Below, piece after piece: positions 45,704-54,701 of a stretch of DNA of 64,000 bases (position 1 is its first letter; every line of letters starts with the position of its first letter). The position numbers and the translations under genes are program-made. Under the pieces are notes generated by a model. The model was not told the DNA's origin and did no database searches. It saw nothing but the letters and a program-made list of their open reading frames with translations. Source of the DNA: Nocardioides panacis (GTDB taxonomy: Bacteria; Actinomycetota; Actinomycetes; Propionibacteriales; Nocardioidaceae); the NCBI RefSeq assembly GCF_019039255.1, contig NZ_CP077062.1, positions 1,860,001-1,924,000 on the forward strand, given 5' to 3'.

Positions 45704-47239
45704 ATGGCAGCCGGGCGGTGGGACGAGGTCGAGCGCAAGCTGGACGTGGACGAGGCGACGATGCTGCCCACCCTGACCGGCGTCGGAGGCGTGGCGACGA
45801 CCGGTCAGCCCGTCGAGGTCCGGCTGGAGGCGACGTACTTCGACACCGCCGACCTGGACCTGACCCGCCACGGCGTGACGCTGCGCAGACGGATGGGTGG
45901 CGACGACGCCGGCTGGCACCTCAAGCTCCCGCAGGGCGAGGACACCCGCACCGAGGTCACCCGGCCCCTCGGCCGCGCCACCCGGACGGTGCCGAGGGAC
46001 CTGGTGACCCCGGTGCGGGCGCTGGTCCGGGACCACCCGCTCCGGCCGGTGGCGCGGGTGAGCACCCGCCGCCGGGAGCAGGCCCTGCGCGACGAGGACG
46101 GCGTCGAGCTCGCCCAGGTGTGCGACGACCACGTGCACGCCGAACGGCTGCACGGCCAGCCGCTGGTGCAGGACTGGCGGGAGTGGGAGGTGGAGCTCGT
46201 CCACGGCGACCGCGCCCTGCTCGACGCCGTCGCCGAGCGCCTTCTCGCGGCGGGTGCCGCTCCGGCGTCCACGTCCTCGAAGCTCGCCCGGAGCCTCGGC
46301 GACGCGGTTCCGTCCACCCCTCGGCCGCCCACGCGCAAGCAGCTCGCCCGCGGCAGCGCCGCCCAGGTGCTGCTCGCCCACCTCGCCGAGCACGTCGCCG
46401 AGCTGCAACGCCAGGACCTCAGGCTGCGGGCGGACGAGCCCGGCTCGGTCCACCGGCTCCGCATCGCCGCCCGGCGGCTGCGCTCGGCGCTCAAGACCTA
46501 CGGGCCGCTGTTCGAGCCCGGTGCGGTCGACCCGCTCGGTGAGGAGCTGCGCTGGCTGGGGCAGGCGTTGAGCGCGGCCCGCGACGCGCAGGTGCTGCGC
46601 GAACGTCTGCACCTCCTGGTGGCGGCCGAGCCCCCGGAGCTGGTCCTCGGTCCGGTGATGAACCGCATCGACGACGAGCTGCGGATCGCCGAGCGCGCCG
46701 GGCGCGAGCAGGCGCTCCGCGCCCTGGACGGCGAACGGTACTTCCGGCTGCTGGACTCCCTCGACGAGCTGCTGCGGGTCCCACCCCTGGCTCCGGGGGC
46801 GGACGCAGCCGCCCGGAAGGTGCTCCCCCGGCTGCTGCAACGGGACGCCCGCCGCCTGCGTCGCGCCGTCCGTGAGATCGACCGCACCGAGGACCCCGTG
46901 CGGCACGACGCCGCCCTCCACGAGGCCCGCAAGAAGGCCAAGCGCCTGCGGTACGCCGCCGAGTCGACCGTGCCCGTCTTCGGGAGGCGGGCCAAGAAGC
47001 TGGCCGCCTCGGCCAAGGAGGTCCAGCAGGCGCTGGGCGAGCACCAGGACACCGTGATGGCCCGTCGCACGCTCCGCGAGCACGCCGTGCGGGCGCACGC
47101 CAACGGGGAGAACGGGTTCACCTTCGGCCGGCTCCACGCCCTGGAGCAGGCGCGGGCCGCCGAGGCCGAGCGCGAGTTCGAGGACGCCTGGCGCGGCTTC
47201 CCCACCAAGAACCTGCGCCGATGGATCCGGGCGGGGTGA
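45704..47239 (+). CDS. CYTH-CHAD polyphosphate/triphosphate-binding protein
   Basis: The 511-residue protein joins an N-terminal CYTH domain (starting EVERKLDVDE, the ExExK motif; EATYFDTADLDLTRHGVTLRRRMGG; residues about 1-190) to a CHAD domain (about 220-511; VHRLRIAARRLRSALKTYGPLF and LHEARKKAKRLRYAAE with conserved His). CYTH enzymes hydrolyse triphosphates and CHAD domains bind polyphosphate granules. Its ribosome-binding site lies in a hairpin. The neighbours give no clear pathway. Confidence 0.92.
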   Translation: MAAGRWDEVERKLDVDEATMLPTLTGVGGVATTGQPVEVRLEATYFDTADLDLTRHGVTLRRRMGGDDAGWHLKLPQGEDTRTEVTRPLGRATRTVPRDLVTPVRALVRDHPLRPVARVSTRRREQALRDEDGVELAQVCDDHVHAERLHGQPLVQDWREWEVELVHGDRALLDAVAERLLAAGAAPASTSSKLARSLGDAVPSTPRPPTRKQLARGSAAQVLLAHLAEHVAELQRQDLRLRADEPGSVHRLRIAARRLRSALKTYGPLFEPGAVDPLGEELRWLGQALSAARDAQVLRERLHLLVAAEPPELVLGPVMNRIDDELRIAERAGREQALRALDGERYFRLLDSLDELLRVPPLAPGADAAARKVLPRLLQRDARRLRRAVREIDRTEDPVRHDAALHEARKKAKRLRYAAESTVPVFGRRAKKLAASAKEVQQALGEHQDTVMARRTLREHAVRAHANGENGFTFGRLHALEQARAAEAEREFEDAWRGFPTKNLRRWIRAG

Positions 47240-47315
47240 GCGACCCGCCTGCGCGCACCGCACCTCGGTGGGTGCCGCCCTGCCGCCGGCTCCGGTGACC
47301 GGGCATGATCCGGGG

Positions 47316-48338
47316 GTGGCCGACCAGGTGGAGCGCGACTGCCCCAAGCGCATGGTGTTCGGCCCCTGCGGCGGGGTGCGCGCTGACCATTCGTGCGAGG
47401 TGGACAGCCGACGCTGCCCCTTCACCGACCTGCAGGAGGCGCCGCCGTGGCGGGGACGGCGACCGGACGTCGACCCGCGCCCGGACGGCCACCTCCTCGG
47501 CGTCATCCGTGCCGGGCGACCGGCCGTGCTCACCGACCTCAGCCTGCCGCCGTACGACGCGGCGGCCGTGGCCCACCTGGCCGGCGCCCTGGCCGGTTCG
47601 TGCGACGCGGTGCTCGTCGGCGATCACCAGGACCAGCCGGACTTCTCCCCCGCCCTGCTGGCCGGCCTGCTGGGCTCCCTGGGGGTGGCCGCCTGGATCA
47701 CCCTCACGTGCCGGGACCGCAACCGGGTGGTCCTCGAGCAGGAGCTGTCCAGCCTGCGGCACGTGGGCGTCGACGGAGTCCTCTGCGTCACCGGGGACGC
47801 GAGGGCGGCCGGGGTGCGGCCGGAGGTGACCCAGGTGTTCGACCTGGACGGGACCCGGCTGGCCGGCCTCGCGAGCGAGCACGGCCTGGCGGTGGCGGTC
47901 CCGGAGACCCCGACGGCCGCGCCGACCGCGCTGCGTCCCGGGCGGCTGGTCGAGAAGCAGCGGGCCGGTGCCCAGGTCGTCGTGCTCAACCACGTCCGGA
48001 GCGCCGCCGAGGTCGGCGACTTCGTGCGCCGCTCGCGTGAGCTCGGGCTGAGCATCCCGGTGCTGGCGGCGGTGACGGTGTACACCGACCCGACGTCCGC
48101 CCAGGCGCTGCGGGGCCTGCCGGGCCTCGAGCTCGACGAGCGTCGGATCCGCGCGGTGCTGGACGCGCCCGACCCGGAGGAGACCGGGATCGCCACCGCG
48201 GTCGAGGAGGCGGCGCAGCTGCTGGCCACGGGCCACGTGGCCGGCGTGAACATCTCGGGGCTCGGGTCGGGCCGGGGACTGCGACGGGCCGCCGAGGTCA
48301 AGGCGGAGGTGGGCCGCCGCGTGCGGGCCTCCGGCTAG
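47316..48338 (+). CDS. MetV-like zinc domain fused to a MetF-like barrel (methylenetetrahydrofolate reductase family)
   Basis: The 340-residue protein begins with CPKRMVFGPCGG...CEV...CPF, the Cys-rich motif of the MTHFR C-terminal/MetV zinc domain, here at the N-terminus. It continues as a MetF-like TIM barrel with AWITLTCRDRNRVVLEQELSSLRHVGVDGVLCVTGDA, typical of methylenetetrahydrofolate reductases. At the position of the catalytic Glu (E-x-x-P-P in MetF) the sequence is DLSLPP, so the usual Glu appears missing. It may be a non-reductase or use another substrate. The GTG is preferred because CATGAT lies six bases upstream, a leaderless arrangement. Confidence 0.78.
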   Translation: MADQVERDCPKRMVFGPCGGVRADHSCEVDSRRCPFTDLQEAPPWRGRRPDVDPRPDGHLLGVIRAGRPAVLTDLSLPPYDAAAVAHLAGALAGSCDAVLVGDHQDQPDFSPALLAGLLGSLGVAAWITLTCRDRNRVVLEQELSSLRHVGVDGVLCVTGDARAAGVRPEVTQVFDLDGTRLAGLASEHGLAVAVPETPTAAPTALRPGRLVEKQRAGAQVVVLNHVRSAAEVGDFVRRSRELGLSIPVLAAVTVYTDPTSAQALRGLPGLELDERRIRAVLDAPDPEETGIATAVEEAAQLLATGHVAGVNISGLGSGRGLRRAAEVKAEVGRRVRASG

Positions 48339-48380
48339 GCCCCAGCAGCATGACGAGCGACGCAGTGGGCAGTTGAGGGC

Positions 48381-49151
48381 ATGGAGCAGATGGTGCCGGA
48401 CGGACCCATGGACGACGAGTTCTCGACCCTCCCTCGGTGGACCGCCGACGCGGTGGAGGCGCTCGGGCCCGAGCACGCGGTCCCCGCGGCATGTCGCGGC
48501 AGCGGCACGCCCGAGGCACTGCGGTGGCTGTGCCGGACCATGGCGTTGCGTGCAGGAGCCCGGCTGCTCGACTCGGGTGCCGGCGAGGGCGGCCCCGCCG
48601 AGCTGGCCGCCCGGGAGGTCGGCGTCTCGCCCACCCTCGTCGACCCGATGCCCGGGGCCTGCGCCGCGGCCCGGCGGATGTTCCACCGCCCCACCCTGGT
48701 CGCCGACGGCGGACGGCTGCCCTTCCGTGACGATGCGTTCGACGCGGCCTGGTCCATCGGCGTCCTGTGCACCGTGCCTGACAAGGGCCTCGTCCTCAGC
48801 GAGCTGCACCGCGTCGTCCGTCCCCGCGGCGCGGTCGGTCTGCTGGTCTTCGTGCGGACCGTCGACGTGCTCCCCGAGGTGCCCGAGGGCAACGACTTCC
48901 CCGACCGGGGCGAGCTCCGGAAGCTGGCGGAGGGTGCCCGGCTCAGCACCCTCGAGGAGGCCGCGCTCGCCGACTTCCCGGACCCGGACCCGGGCTGGCA
49001 GCAGCACGCCGACGCCGTCGAGGCCGCCATCGAGGCGGCGCACCACGACGACGACCGCTTCCGCGCGGCGCAGGAGCAGCAGCGGATCATCGGTCGCCTG
49101 CTCGCTGAAGGTCTCGTCGAGGGCCGGTTGCTGGTGGCCCGTGCGACCTGA
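48381..49151 (+). CDS. Class I SAM-dependent methyltransferase
   Basis: The 256-residue protein has the SAM-binding motif LLDSGAGEGGPAELAARE, then a second strand ending in DPM, GRLPFRDDAFDAAWSIGVL as motif II/III, and LHRVVRPRGAVGLLVF. The methyl acceptor is unknown. Given the glycosyltransferases that follow in the same direction, a sugar or glycolipid methylation is possible. Several in-frame ATGs exist near the start (48381 used). Confidence 0.85.
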   Translation: MEQMVPDGPMDDEFSTLPRWTADAVEALGPEHAVPAACRGSGTPEALRWLCRTMALRAGARLLDSGAGEGGPAELAAREVGVSPTLVDPMPGACAAARRMFHRPTLVADGGRLPFRDDAFDAAWSIGVLCTVPDKGLVLSELHRVVRPRGAVGLLVFVRTVDVLPEVPEGNDFPDRGELRKLAEGARLSTLEEAALADFPDPDPGWQQHADAVEAAIEAAHHDDDRFRAAQEQQRIIGRLLAEGLVEGRLLVARAT

Positions 49152-49235
49152 CCGTTGTGCCGCGTGCATAGATCGCCGTACGTCGGGTACGCCCCGGTGA
49201 CGCTGAAGCAGCCTGGTGTCCCCGTCTCTGAAGGG

Positions 49236-50306
49236 ATGCCCGCGTTGCCGATCCGTGTTCTCTCGGTGCCGTCGAAGCACGTGTACGTCACCCACCTCGC
49301 CGACGGCGACCCCGAGCTCGACGAGGTCACCCGTCTCCCCGACCCGGTGCTCCCGGGCCGCACCGAGGCCGCCCCGTGGTGGCCGCCGCTGGCGCTCGAG
49401 GCGGACTGGGTGCTCGAGCACGCCGACGAGTTCGACGTCTTCCACGTGCACTTCGGGTTCGACGCCCGCACGCCGCAGCAGCTGCGCGACCTCGTCGCCG
49501 CGTTGCGCCGCACGGGCAAGCCCCTCGTCTACACCGTCCACGACCTGCGCAACCCCCACCACGAGGAGCCCGGCGCCCACGACGAGCACCTCGACGTGCT
49601 GGTCCCCGCCGCGGACGCGCTGATCACGCTGACCCCCGGCGCCGCCGCGGTCCTCGCGGAGCGGTGGGGCCGGCAGGCGACCGTGCTGCCGCACCCGCAC
49701 GTCGTCGACGAGCCGGACCTGTCCCGGCCGCGGCCCGTGCGCGAGGAGTACGTCGTCGGGGTGCACCTCAAGAGCCTGCGCGCGAGCATGGACCCGCTCC
49801 CCGTCGTCGAGGTCCTCGCCAAGGTCCTCCCGCAGCTGCCCGGTGCCCGCCTCCGGGTCGACGCGCACACCGACGTGATGACGCCGGGCTTCGCGCGGCA
49901 CGACGCCGGGGTGGCGTTCCGGCTGCAGTCGTTGCGGGACGCGGGGCTGGTGGACCTGCACGTCCACGACTTCTTCTCCGACGCCGAGCTGTGGGACTAC
50001 TTCCAGGGCCTCGACCTGTCCGTGCTGCCCTACCGGTTCGGCACGCACTCCGGGTGGCTGGAGGCGTGCTACGACCTCGGGACCCCGGTGCTGGTCAGCG
50101 ACTGCGGCTTCTACGCCGAGCAGCGTCCGTGCCTGACCTACCGGCTCGGGCCCGAGGGCCTCGACGTCGACGGGCTCGAGGCGGCCGTCCGGACGGCGTA
50201 CGAGCAGCGCCCGGACTGGCGCGCCGACCCCGCCGCCCGGCGCGCGGAGCGGACGACGCTGGCAGCCGCCCACCGGGCGATCTACCGACAGGTGCTGTCC
50301 CGATGA
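49236..50306 (+). CDS. GT4-like glycosyltransferase A of the six-gene operon
   Basis: The protein has a GT-B fold like family 4 enzymes: an N-terminal Rossmann half (DVFHVHFGFDARTPQQLRDLVAALRRTGKPLVYTVHDLRNP) and a C-terminal donor-binding half (LRASMDPLPVVEVLAKVLPQLPGARLRVDAH, LDLSVLPYRFGTHSGWLEACYDLGTPVLVSD). It transfers a sugar from a nucleotide-sugar donor; the acceptor is unknown. The start is uncertain: ATG 49236 is used, but an upstream in-frame GTG at 49155 is possible. Its stop overlaps the next start (ATGA). Confidence 0.82.
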   Translation: MPALPIRVLSVPSKHVYVTHLADGDPELDEVTRLPDPVLPGRTEAAPWWPPLALEADWVLEHADEFDVFHVHFGFDARTPQQLRDLVAALRRTGKPLVYTVHDLRNPHHEEPGAHDEHLDVLVPAADALITLTPGAAAVLAERWGRQATVLPHPHVVDEPDLSRPRPVREEYVVGVHLKSLRASMDPLPVVEVLAKVLPQLPGARLRVDAHTDVMTPGFARHDAGVAFRLQSLRDAGLVDLHVHDFFSDAELWDYFQGLDLSVLPYRFGTHSGWLEACYDLGTPVLVSDCGFYAEQRPCLTYRLGPEGLDVDGLEAAVRTAYEQRPDWRADPAARRAERTTLAAAHRAIYRQVLSR

Positions 50307-51376
50307 GCCGGCCTCTGCACGTGGTGGAGATCGCCGACTCCCGGTTCCCCATCAGCGAGCCGTTCGCCGGCGGCATGCAGGCGCTGACGTGGCACCTGAT
50401 CGAGGGCCTGCGCACGCGTGGCGTCGCCCTGAGCGTCTTCGCCGGGCCCGGCTCGGACCCGCGTCTCGGCGCCCGGCTGATCACCAGCCGGCCCGCCGAG
50501 CTGAGCGCCGCAGCCCGGCAGGACGTCTCGATGGGGCCGGAGGAGTGGCTGGAGCAGCACCACGCCTACCTGCAGCTGATGCTCGGGCTGGCCCGGCGTC
50601 GGGACATCGACGTGGTGCACAACAACAGCCTGCACCACCTGCCGATCGCGATGGCCGAGATGGTGGGCGTGCCGGTCCTGACCACGTTGCACACGCCGCC
50701 CACGCCCTGGCTCGAGCCGGCGGTCCGGCTGGCCGACCCGGGCAGTGCCCGGTACGCCGCCGTGAGCCGGCACACCGCCGCGTCGTGGGCGCACGTGGCC
50801 GACCCGGTGGTCGTGCCGAACGGGGTCGACGCTCGGCGCTGGACGTACGGCGAGGGCGGGCCGGACCTCGTCTGGAGCGGCCGCATCGCCCCCGAGAAGG
50901 CGCCGCACCTCGCCATCGACATCGCCCGGGCGGCGGGGCGCCGGATCCGGCTGGCCGGACCGGTCACCGACCCGGTCTACTGGGAGACCCGGATCAGGCC
51001 GCGGCTCGGTGACGACGTGGAGCACGTCGGACACCTGCACCAGCGGGAGCTCGCCACCCTGCTCGGCGCGAGCGCCCTGTGCCTGGTGACCCCCAGCTGG
51101 GACGAGCCCTACGGGCTGGTCGCGGCCGAGGCACTGGCCTGCGGCACCCCGGTGCTCGCGTTCGCCCGGGGCGGGATCCCGGAGGTCGTCGGGGAGAGCT
51201 GCGCGCGCCTGGTCGACGCGGACGACGTACCCGCCGCTGCCGCCCTGGTCACCGAGGCCGCGGCCCTCGACCGGCGGGCCGCGCGCGACCACGCGGTCCG
51301 GCACTGCTCGGTCGACGTGATGGTGGACGCCTACCTGGCGCTCCTCGACGGCGCCCGGATGGCGTCGGCCGCGTGA
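50303..51376 (+). CDS. GT4-family glycosyltransferase B
   Basis: The 357-residue enzyme has family 4 features: EPFAGGMQALTWHLIEGLRTRG at the N-terminus, VSRHTAASWAHVADPVVVPNGVD, LVWSGRIAPEKAPHLAID, and the donor-site PSWDEPYGLVAAEALACGTPVLAFARGGIPEVVG (E-x7-E). It overlaps both neighbours (ATGA start, GTGA end), showing translational coupling. Substrate unknown. Confidence 0.92.
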   Translation: MSRPLHVVEIADSRFPISEPFAGGMQALTWHLIEGLRTRGVALSVFAGPGSDPRLGARLITSRPAELSAAARQDVSMGPEEWLEQHHAYLQLMLGLARRRDIDVVHNNSLHHLPIAMAEMVGVPVLTTLHTPPTPWLEPAVRLADPGSARYAAVSRHTAASWAHVADPVVVPNGVDARRWTYGEGGPDLVWSGRIAPEKAPHLAIDIARAAGRRIRLAGPVTDPVYWETRIRPRLGDDVEHVGHLHQRELATLLGASALCLVTPSWDEPYGLVAAEALACGTPVLAFARGGIPEVVGESCARLVDADDVPAAAALVTEAAALDRRAARDHAVRHCSVDVMVDAYLALLDGARMASAA

Positions 51377-52394
51377 TCGGCTACTACGTGCACCACCAGG
51401 GCGCGGGACACCTGCGGCGGATGGAGTCGATCACCGCGCACAGCCAGCAGGACGTCACGGTGCTCAGCTCTCTGCCGCGCCCGGCGTCGTACCAGGGCGA
51501 CTGGGTGCGGCTGGCACCCGACGACCAGGACCCCCGGCCGCGCGACGTCACCGCCGGCGGGACCCTGCACTGGGCGCCACGCCACGACCCCGGCCTCGCC
51601 CGGCGCAGCGCGCAGATCCTCGCGTGGCTGGCGGACGCCCGGCCCGCCCTGGTCGTCGTCGACGTGTCGGTCGAGGTGTCGCTGCTGGTGCGCCTGGCGG
51701 GTGTACCGGTCGTCGTCGCGGCGATGCGCGGCGATCGGTCCGACCGGCCGCACGTCACCGCCTACGACCTCGCGGACGCCCTGCTGGCTCCCTGGTCCGA
51801 CGAGACGCCCGCGCCGTGGCCGCGGCGCTGGCTGGACAAGACCCTCCACGTCGGGGCGCTGTCCCGGTTCGACGGCTGGCAGCGCCCCGCGCACCGCGTC
51901 GCGGGCGGCCGACCCACGGCGCTGCTCCTGTGGGGGGGACGGTGGCGGGGGCCCGACGGACGAGCAGATCTCCGCTCTGCGGGTCGCGACCCCGGAGTGG
52001 GACTGGCAGTTGGCCCACCCCGGAAGCCGCCTGGACCCGCAGCAGCTCTGGGCGGCGCTGTGCAGTGCCGACGTCGTGGTCACCCACGGGGGCCAGAACG
52101 CCGTCGCGGAGGTCGCTGCCGCCCGGGCACCGGCCGTGGTCGTCGCCGGCCCGCGCCCCTTCGACGAGCAGCACCACACCGTCGCGGCCCTGCGCGACGC
52201 CGGTCTCGCGGTCGGCCTCGACGCCTGGCCGGACCCGGAGCACTGGCCGCGGCTGCTCGGTCAGGCGGTGCGGATCGGGGGGCCACGGCTGGCGGCGCTG
52301 GTCGCACGGCGACGGGGGCGCGCGCGCCGCGCGCTTCCTCGACGTCCTGGCCGCACGCCACCGTCCCGCGGACCTGCCGGTGCTGGGCGCGTGA
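51373..52394 (+). CDS. MurG/GT28-like glycosyltransferase, two frameshifts in sequence
   Basis: The repaired 339-residue protein starts GYYVHHQGAGHLRRMESI, a GT28-like start, and has the donor-binding C-terminal half CSADVVVTHGGQNAVAEVAAARAPAVVVAGPRPFDEQHHTVAALRDAGLAV, as in MurG and UDP-glycosyltransferases. A G run at 51932-51938 is one base too long (joining ALLLWG to DGGGGPTDEQ), and a second extra base lies at about 52304-52318 before ARAARFLDVLAARHRPADLP. Removing both gives a length divisible by three. GTG start and stop overlap neighbours by GTGA. Confidence 0.82.
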
Positions 52395-53260
52395 CAAGGG
52401 TCGCGGTCGTCACGGTCGTGCACGGTCGGCACGGCCACCTCGCCTGCCAGCACGACTCCCTGCACGCGGGACGCCGGCAGCCCGACGGCCTCGTCGTGGT
52501 GGCCATGGGCGACCCGCAGGTCGCGGACGTCGTGGCCGCCGGCCCGCTCGCCGACCGGAGCCACGTCGTCGACCTCCCGACCGGTCCGCGCCTCCCCCTC
52601 GCCGCCGCCCGCAACCGTGGGGCGTGCCACGCCTTCGAGGAGCTCGGCGCCGAGCTCGTCGTGCTCCTGGACGTCGACTGCCTCGCCGGCCCGGGTCTGC
52701 TGGACGGCTACCTCGACGGGTGGCGGCGGACGGGGCCGGGGCCGCGGCTGCTCAGCGGGACGGTGAGCTACCTCGACCCGCCCGGCGCCGGCGGTTACCA
52801 CCCCTCGGACCTGGACGCGGCCCGGCCGCACGCCGCCCGCCCCGCGCCGCTCCCCGGCGAGCTGCTCCTGGCCGACGACCTGCGGCTGTTCTGGTCCCTG
52901 TCGTTCGCGGCGGACGCGGCGACCTGGTCGGCCGTCGGCGGGTTCGACGAGGGGTACGAAGGCTACGGCGGCGAGGACACCGACTTCGGCCAGCGGGCCG
53001 TGTCGGCCGGCGCCTCGCTGTGGTGGCTGGGCGACGCGCCGGCGTACCACCAGTGGCATCCCGTGTCCGCGCCGCCGGTGGAGCACGTCGCCGACATCGT
53101 GCGCAACGCGAACCGCTTCCACGACCGCTGGGGCTGGTTCCCCATGCAGGGCTGGCTCGACGCCTTCGCGGCCCGCGGGCTGGCGCGTCCGGATCCCGCC
53201 GACGGGACGTGGCAGGTGGTGGCCGGGGGGCCGGACGCCGGCCGCCCGGCGTCGTCCTGA
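52391..53260 (+). CDS. GT2-type glycosyltransferase with galactosyltransferase-like C-terminal motif
   Basis: The 289-residue GT-A enzyme has VAVVTVVHGRHGHLACQHDSL, the DxD-like LLDVDCLAGPG, and the acceptor motif VGGFDEGYEGYGGEDTDFGQR typical of the glyco_transf_7C region. The sugar is unknown. The GTG overlaps the previous stop; the stop TGA overlaps the next ATG by one base. Confidence 0.88.
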   Translation: MTRVAVVTVVHGRHGHLACQHDSLHAGRRQPDGLVVVAMGDPQVADVVAAGPLADRSHVVDLPTGPRLPLAAARNRGACHAFEELGAELVVLLDVDCLAGPGLLDGYLDGWRRTGPGPRLLSGTVSYLDPPGAGGYHPSDLDAARPHAARPAPLPGELLLADDLRLFWSLSFAADAATWSAVGGFDEGYEGYGGEDTDFGQRAVSAGASLWWLGDAPAYHQWHPVSAPPVEHVADIVRNANRFHDRWGWFPMQGWLDAFAARGLARPDPADGTWQVVAGGPDAGRPASS

Positions 53261-54000
53261 TGCAGCCGTCCCGGCCCGCGACGATCGACCGTCCACTTCC
53301 TGGGTACCGCACCGGCATGCTCACTCCCGCCGCCCGCGCCGTCACGTCCGCTGCGGGCCAGGTCCTGCGTGCCGCCACCCGGCTGGTCGCCGCCCGGCCG
53401 GCCGCGAAGCCCCTGCACCCGCGCGGCGGCACCGTGCCTGGCACCCTCCACCGGTTCGGTGCCGAGGACCGGAGCGGCGCGGAGTGGCTCGACCTGCCGG
53501 GGGACGACCGGGTGCTGGTCCGGCAGTCCCGGGCGGTGGGCCTGCCGGCGCCGGCCCCGGACGTCCACGGCCTGGCGCTGCGCGTGCCGACCGGCGACGG
53601 TGGCTACGGCGACCTGCTGTTCGCGTCGACCGGGCTCGGACGGCTCAGCCGCTTCCTGCTGACCTGCGCACGGTCGCCGTACGCGAGGCCGCTGACGACG
53701 CTGCTGCCCTACCGGACGCCTGCCGGGCCGGTGCTGCTGTCCTCGGTGTTCCACGACGAGACGACGGTCCTGCTGTCCTGGGCCGTCGGGGTCGGTCCCT
53801 GGCACCCGTTCGCCGAGCTGCGGCTCGACGTCGACCCCGCCGACGAGCCGGACACCACGCTCTCCTTCGACCCCGTCCGCAGCACCCTCCCCGGCCTGGC
53901 GACCTACGACTGGGTACGGCGGCTCCGGGCACCCGCCTACGCCACCGCCCGGCGTTCGCGCCGACCCGCGCCCTGCTCGGGCCGGAGGACCGACGCGTGA
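53260..54000 (+). CDS. Conserved hypothetical protein of an actinobacterial family sometimes called phosphodiesterase
   Basis: The 246-residue protein has ARPAAKPLHPRGGTVPGTLHRFG near the N-terminus and DVHGLALRVPTGDGGYGDLLFASTGLGRLSRFLL, which I recognise as typical of an actinobacterial family often annotated as phosphodiesterase without firm evidence. No metal-dependent phosphodiesterase motif is obvious, and a distant catalase-fold relation is possible. The last 25 residues are Arg-rich. It is the fifth gene of the operon. Confidence 0.65.
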   Translation: MQPSRPATIDRPLPGYRTGMLTPAARAVTSAAGQVLRAATRLVAARPAAKPLHPRGGTVPGTLHRFGAEDRSGAEWLDLPGDDRVLVRQSRAVGLPAPAPDVHGLALRVPTGDGGYGDLLFASTGLGRLSRFLLTCARSPYARPLTTLLPYRTPAGPVLLSSVFHDETTVLLSWAVGVGPWHPFAELRLDVDPADEPDTTLSFDPVRSTLPGLATYDWVRRLRAPAYATARRSRRPAPCSGRRTDA

Positions 54001-54701
54001 CGCGTGTCCTGCTGGTGCCGGGACTCGGGCTGGGCGCCGAGTGCTTCGCCCCGATGCTGGCTGCCTCGCGCGAGGCCGGTGCGCCGGCCGGCGCGCCGAC
54101 GACCACGGCGCTGGTCGGCGGATACGGCCGGCGCGGCGGACGGGACACCTCGCTGGCGCCTGCTGTCCTGGCTCGACAGGTGCTCGACCGGGGCGATCTC
54201 GGGCCGGCCTCCCTGGTCGTCGCCCTGTCGGCCGGGTGCCAGGTCGCCGCCCACCTGGCGCTCCTGGCTCCCGGCCGGGTCACGGGTCTCGTGCTGATCG
54301 GACCGACCACGGACCCGCGAGCCGCCACCTGGCCACGGCTGGTGCGCCGCTGGGTGCGGACCGCCAGGGCCGAGCCGCTGCACCAGGTCCCCGCGCTGCT
54401 GCGGCAGTACCGCCGTACGGGCCTCACGGCGATGGCCCGGGCCATGGACGTGGCACGTCACGACCGCATCGAGGAGACCCTCGCCCGGGTGGACTGCCCG
54501 GTCCTGGTCCTCCGCGGCGCGCACGACCACATCTCACCGGAGGACTGGACCCGGTCCCTCGCGCAGCTCCCCGGGACGCCCGACGCAGTGGCGTCCACGA
54601 GGCGCAGCGTCACCCTCGGTGGCGGCGCGCACATGGTCCCGTACACCCACGGACCCGCAGTCGCCGGTCACGTCGATGCTTTCGCGGCTCAGCTCCGGTG
54701 A
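53997..54701 (+). CDS. Alpha/beta-hydrolase
   Basis: The 234-residue hydrolase starts VLLVPGLGLGAECFAPML (oxyanion region), has a nucleophile elbow VVALSAGCQVAAHLAL (Ser in A-L-S-A-G), the acid region VLVLRGAHDHISP and the catalytic His in GGGAHMVPYTHGP. It could act as an esterase, acyltransferase or lactonase on the glycosylated product. It overlaps the preceding gene (GTGA) and converges with the EVE gene, overlapping its stop by 13 bases. Confidence 0.85.
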   Translation: MTRVLLVPGLGLGAECFAPMLAASREAGAPAGAPTTTALVGGYGRRGGRDTSLAPAVLARQVLDRGDLGPASLVVALSAGCQVAAHLALLAPGRVTGLVLIGPTTDPRAATWPRLVRRWVRTARAEPLHQVPALLRQYRRTGLTAMARAMDVARHDRIEETLARVDCPVLVLRGAHDHISPEDWTRSLAQLPGTPDAVASTRRSVTLGGGAHMVPYTHGPAVAGHVDAFAAQLR

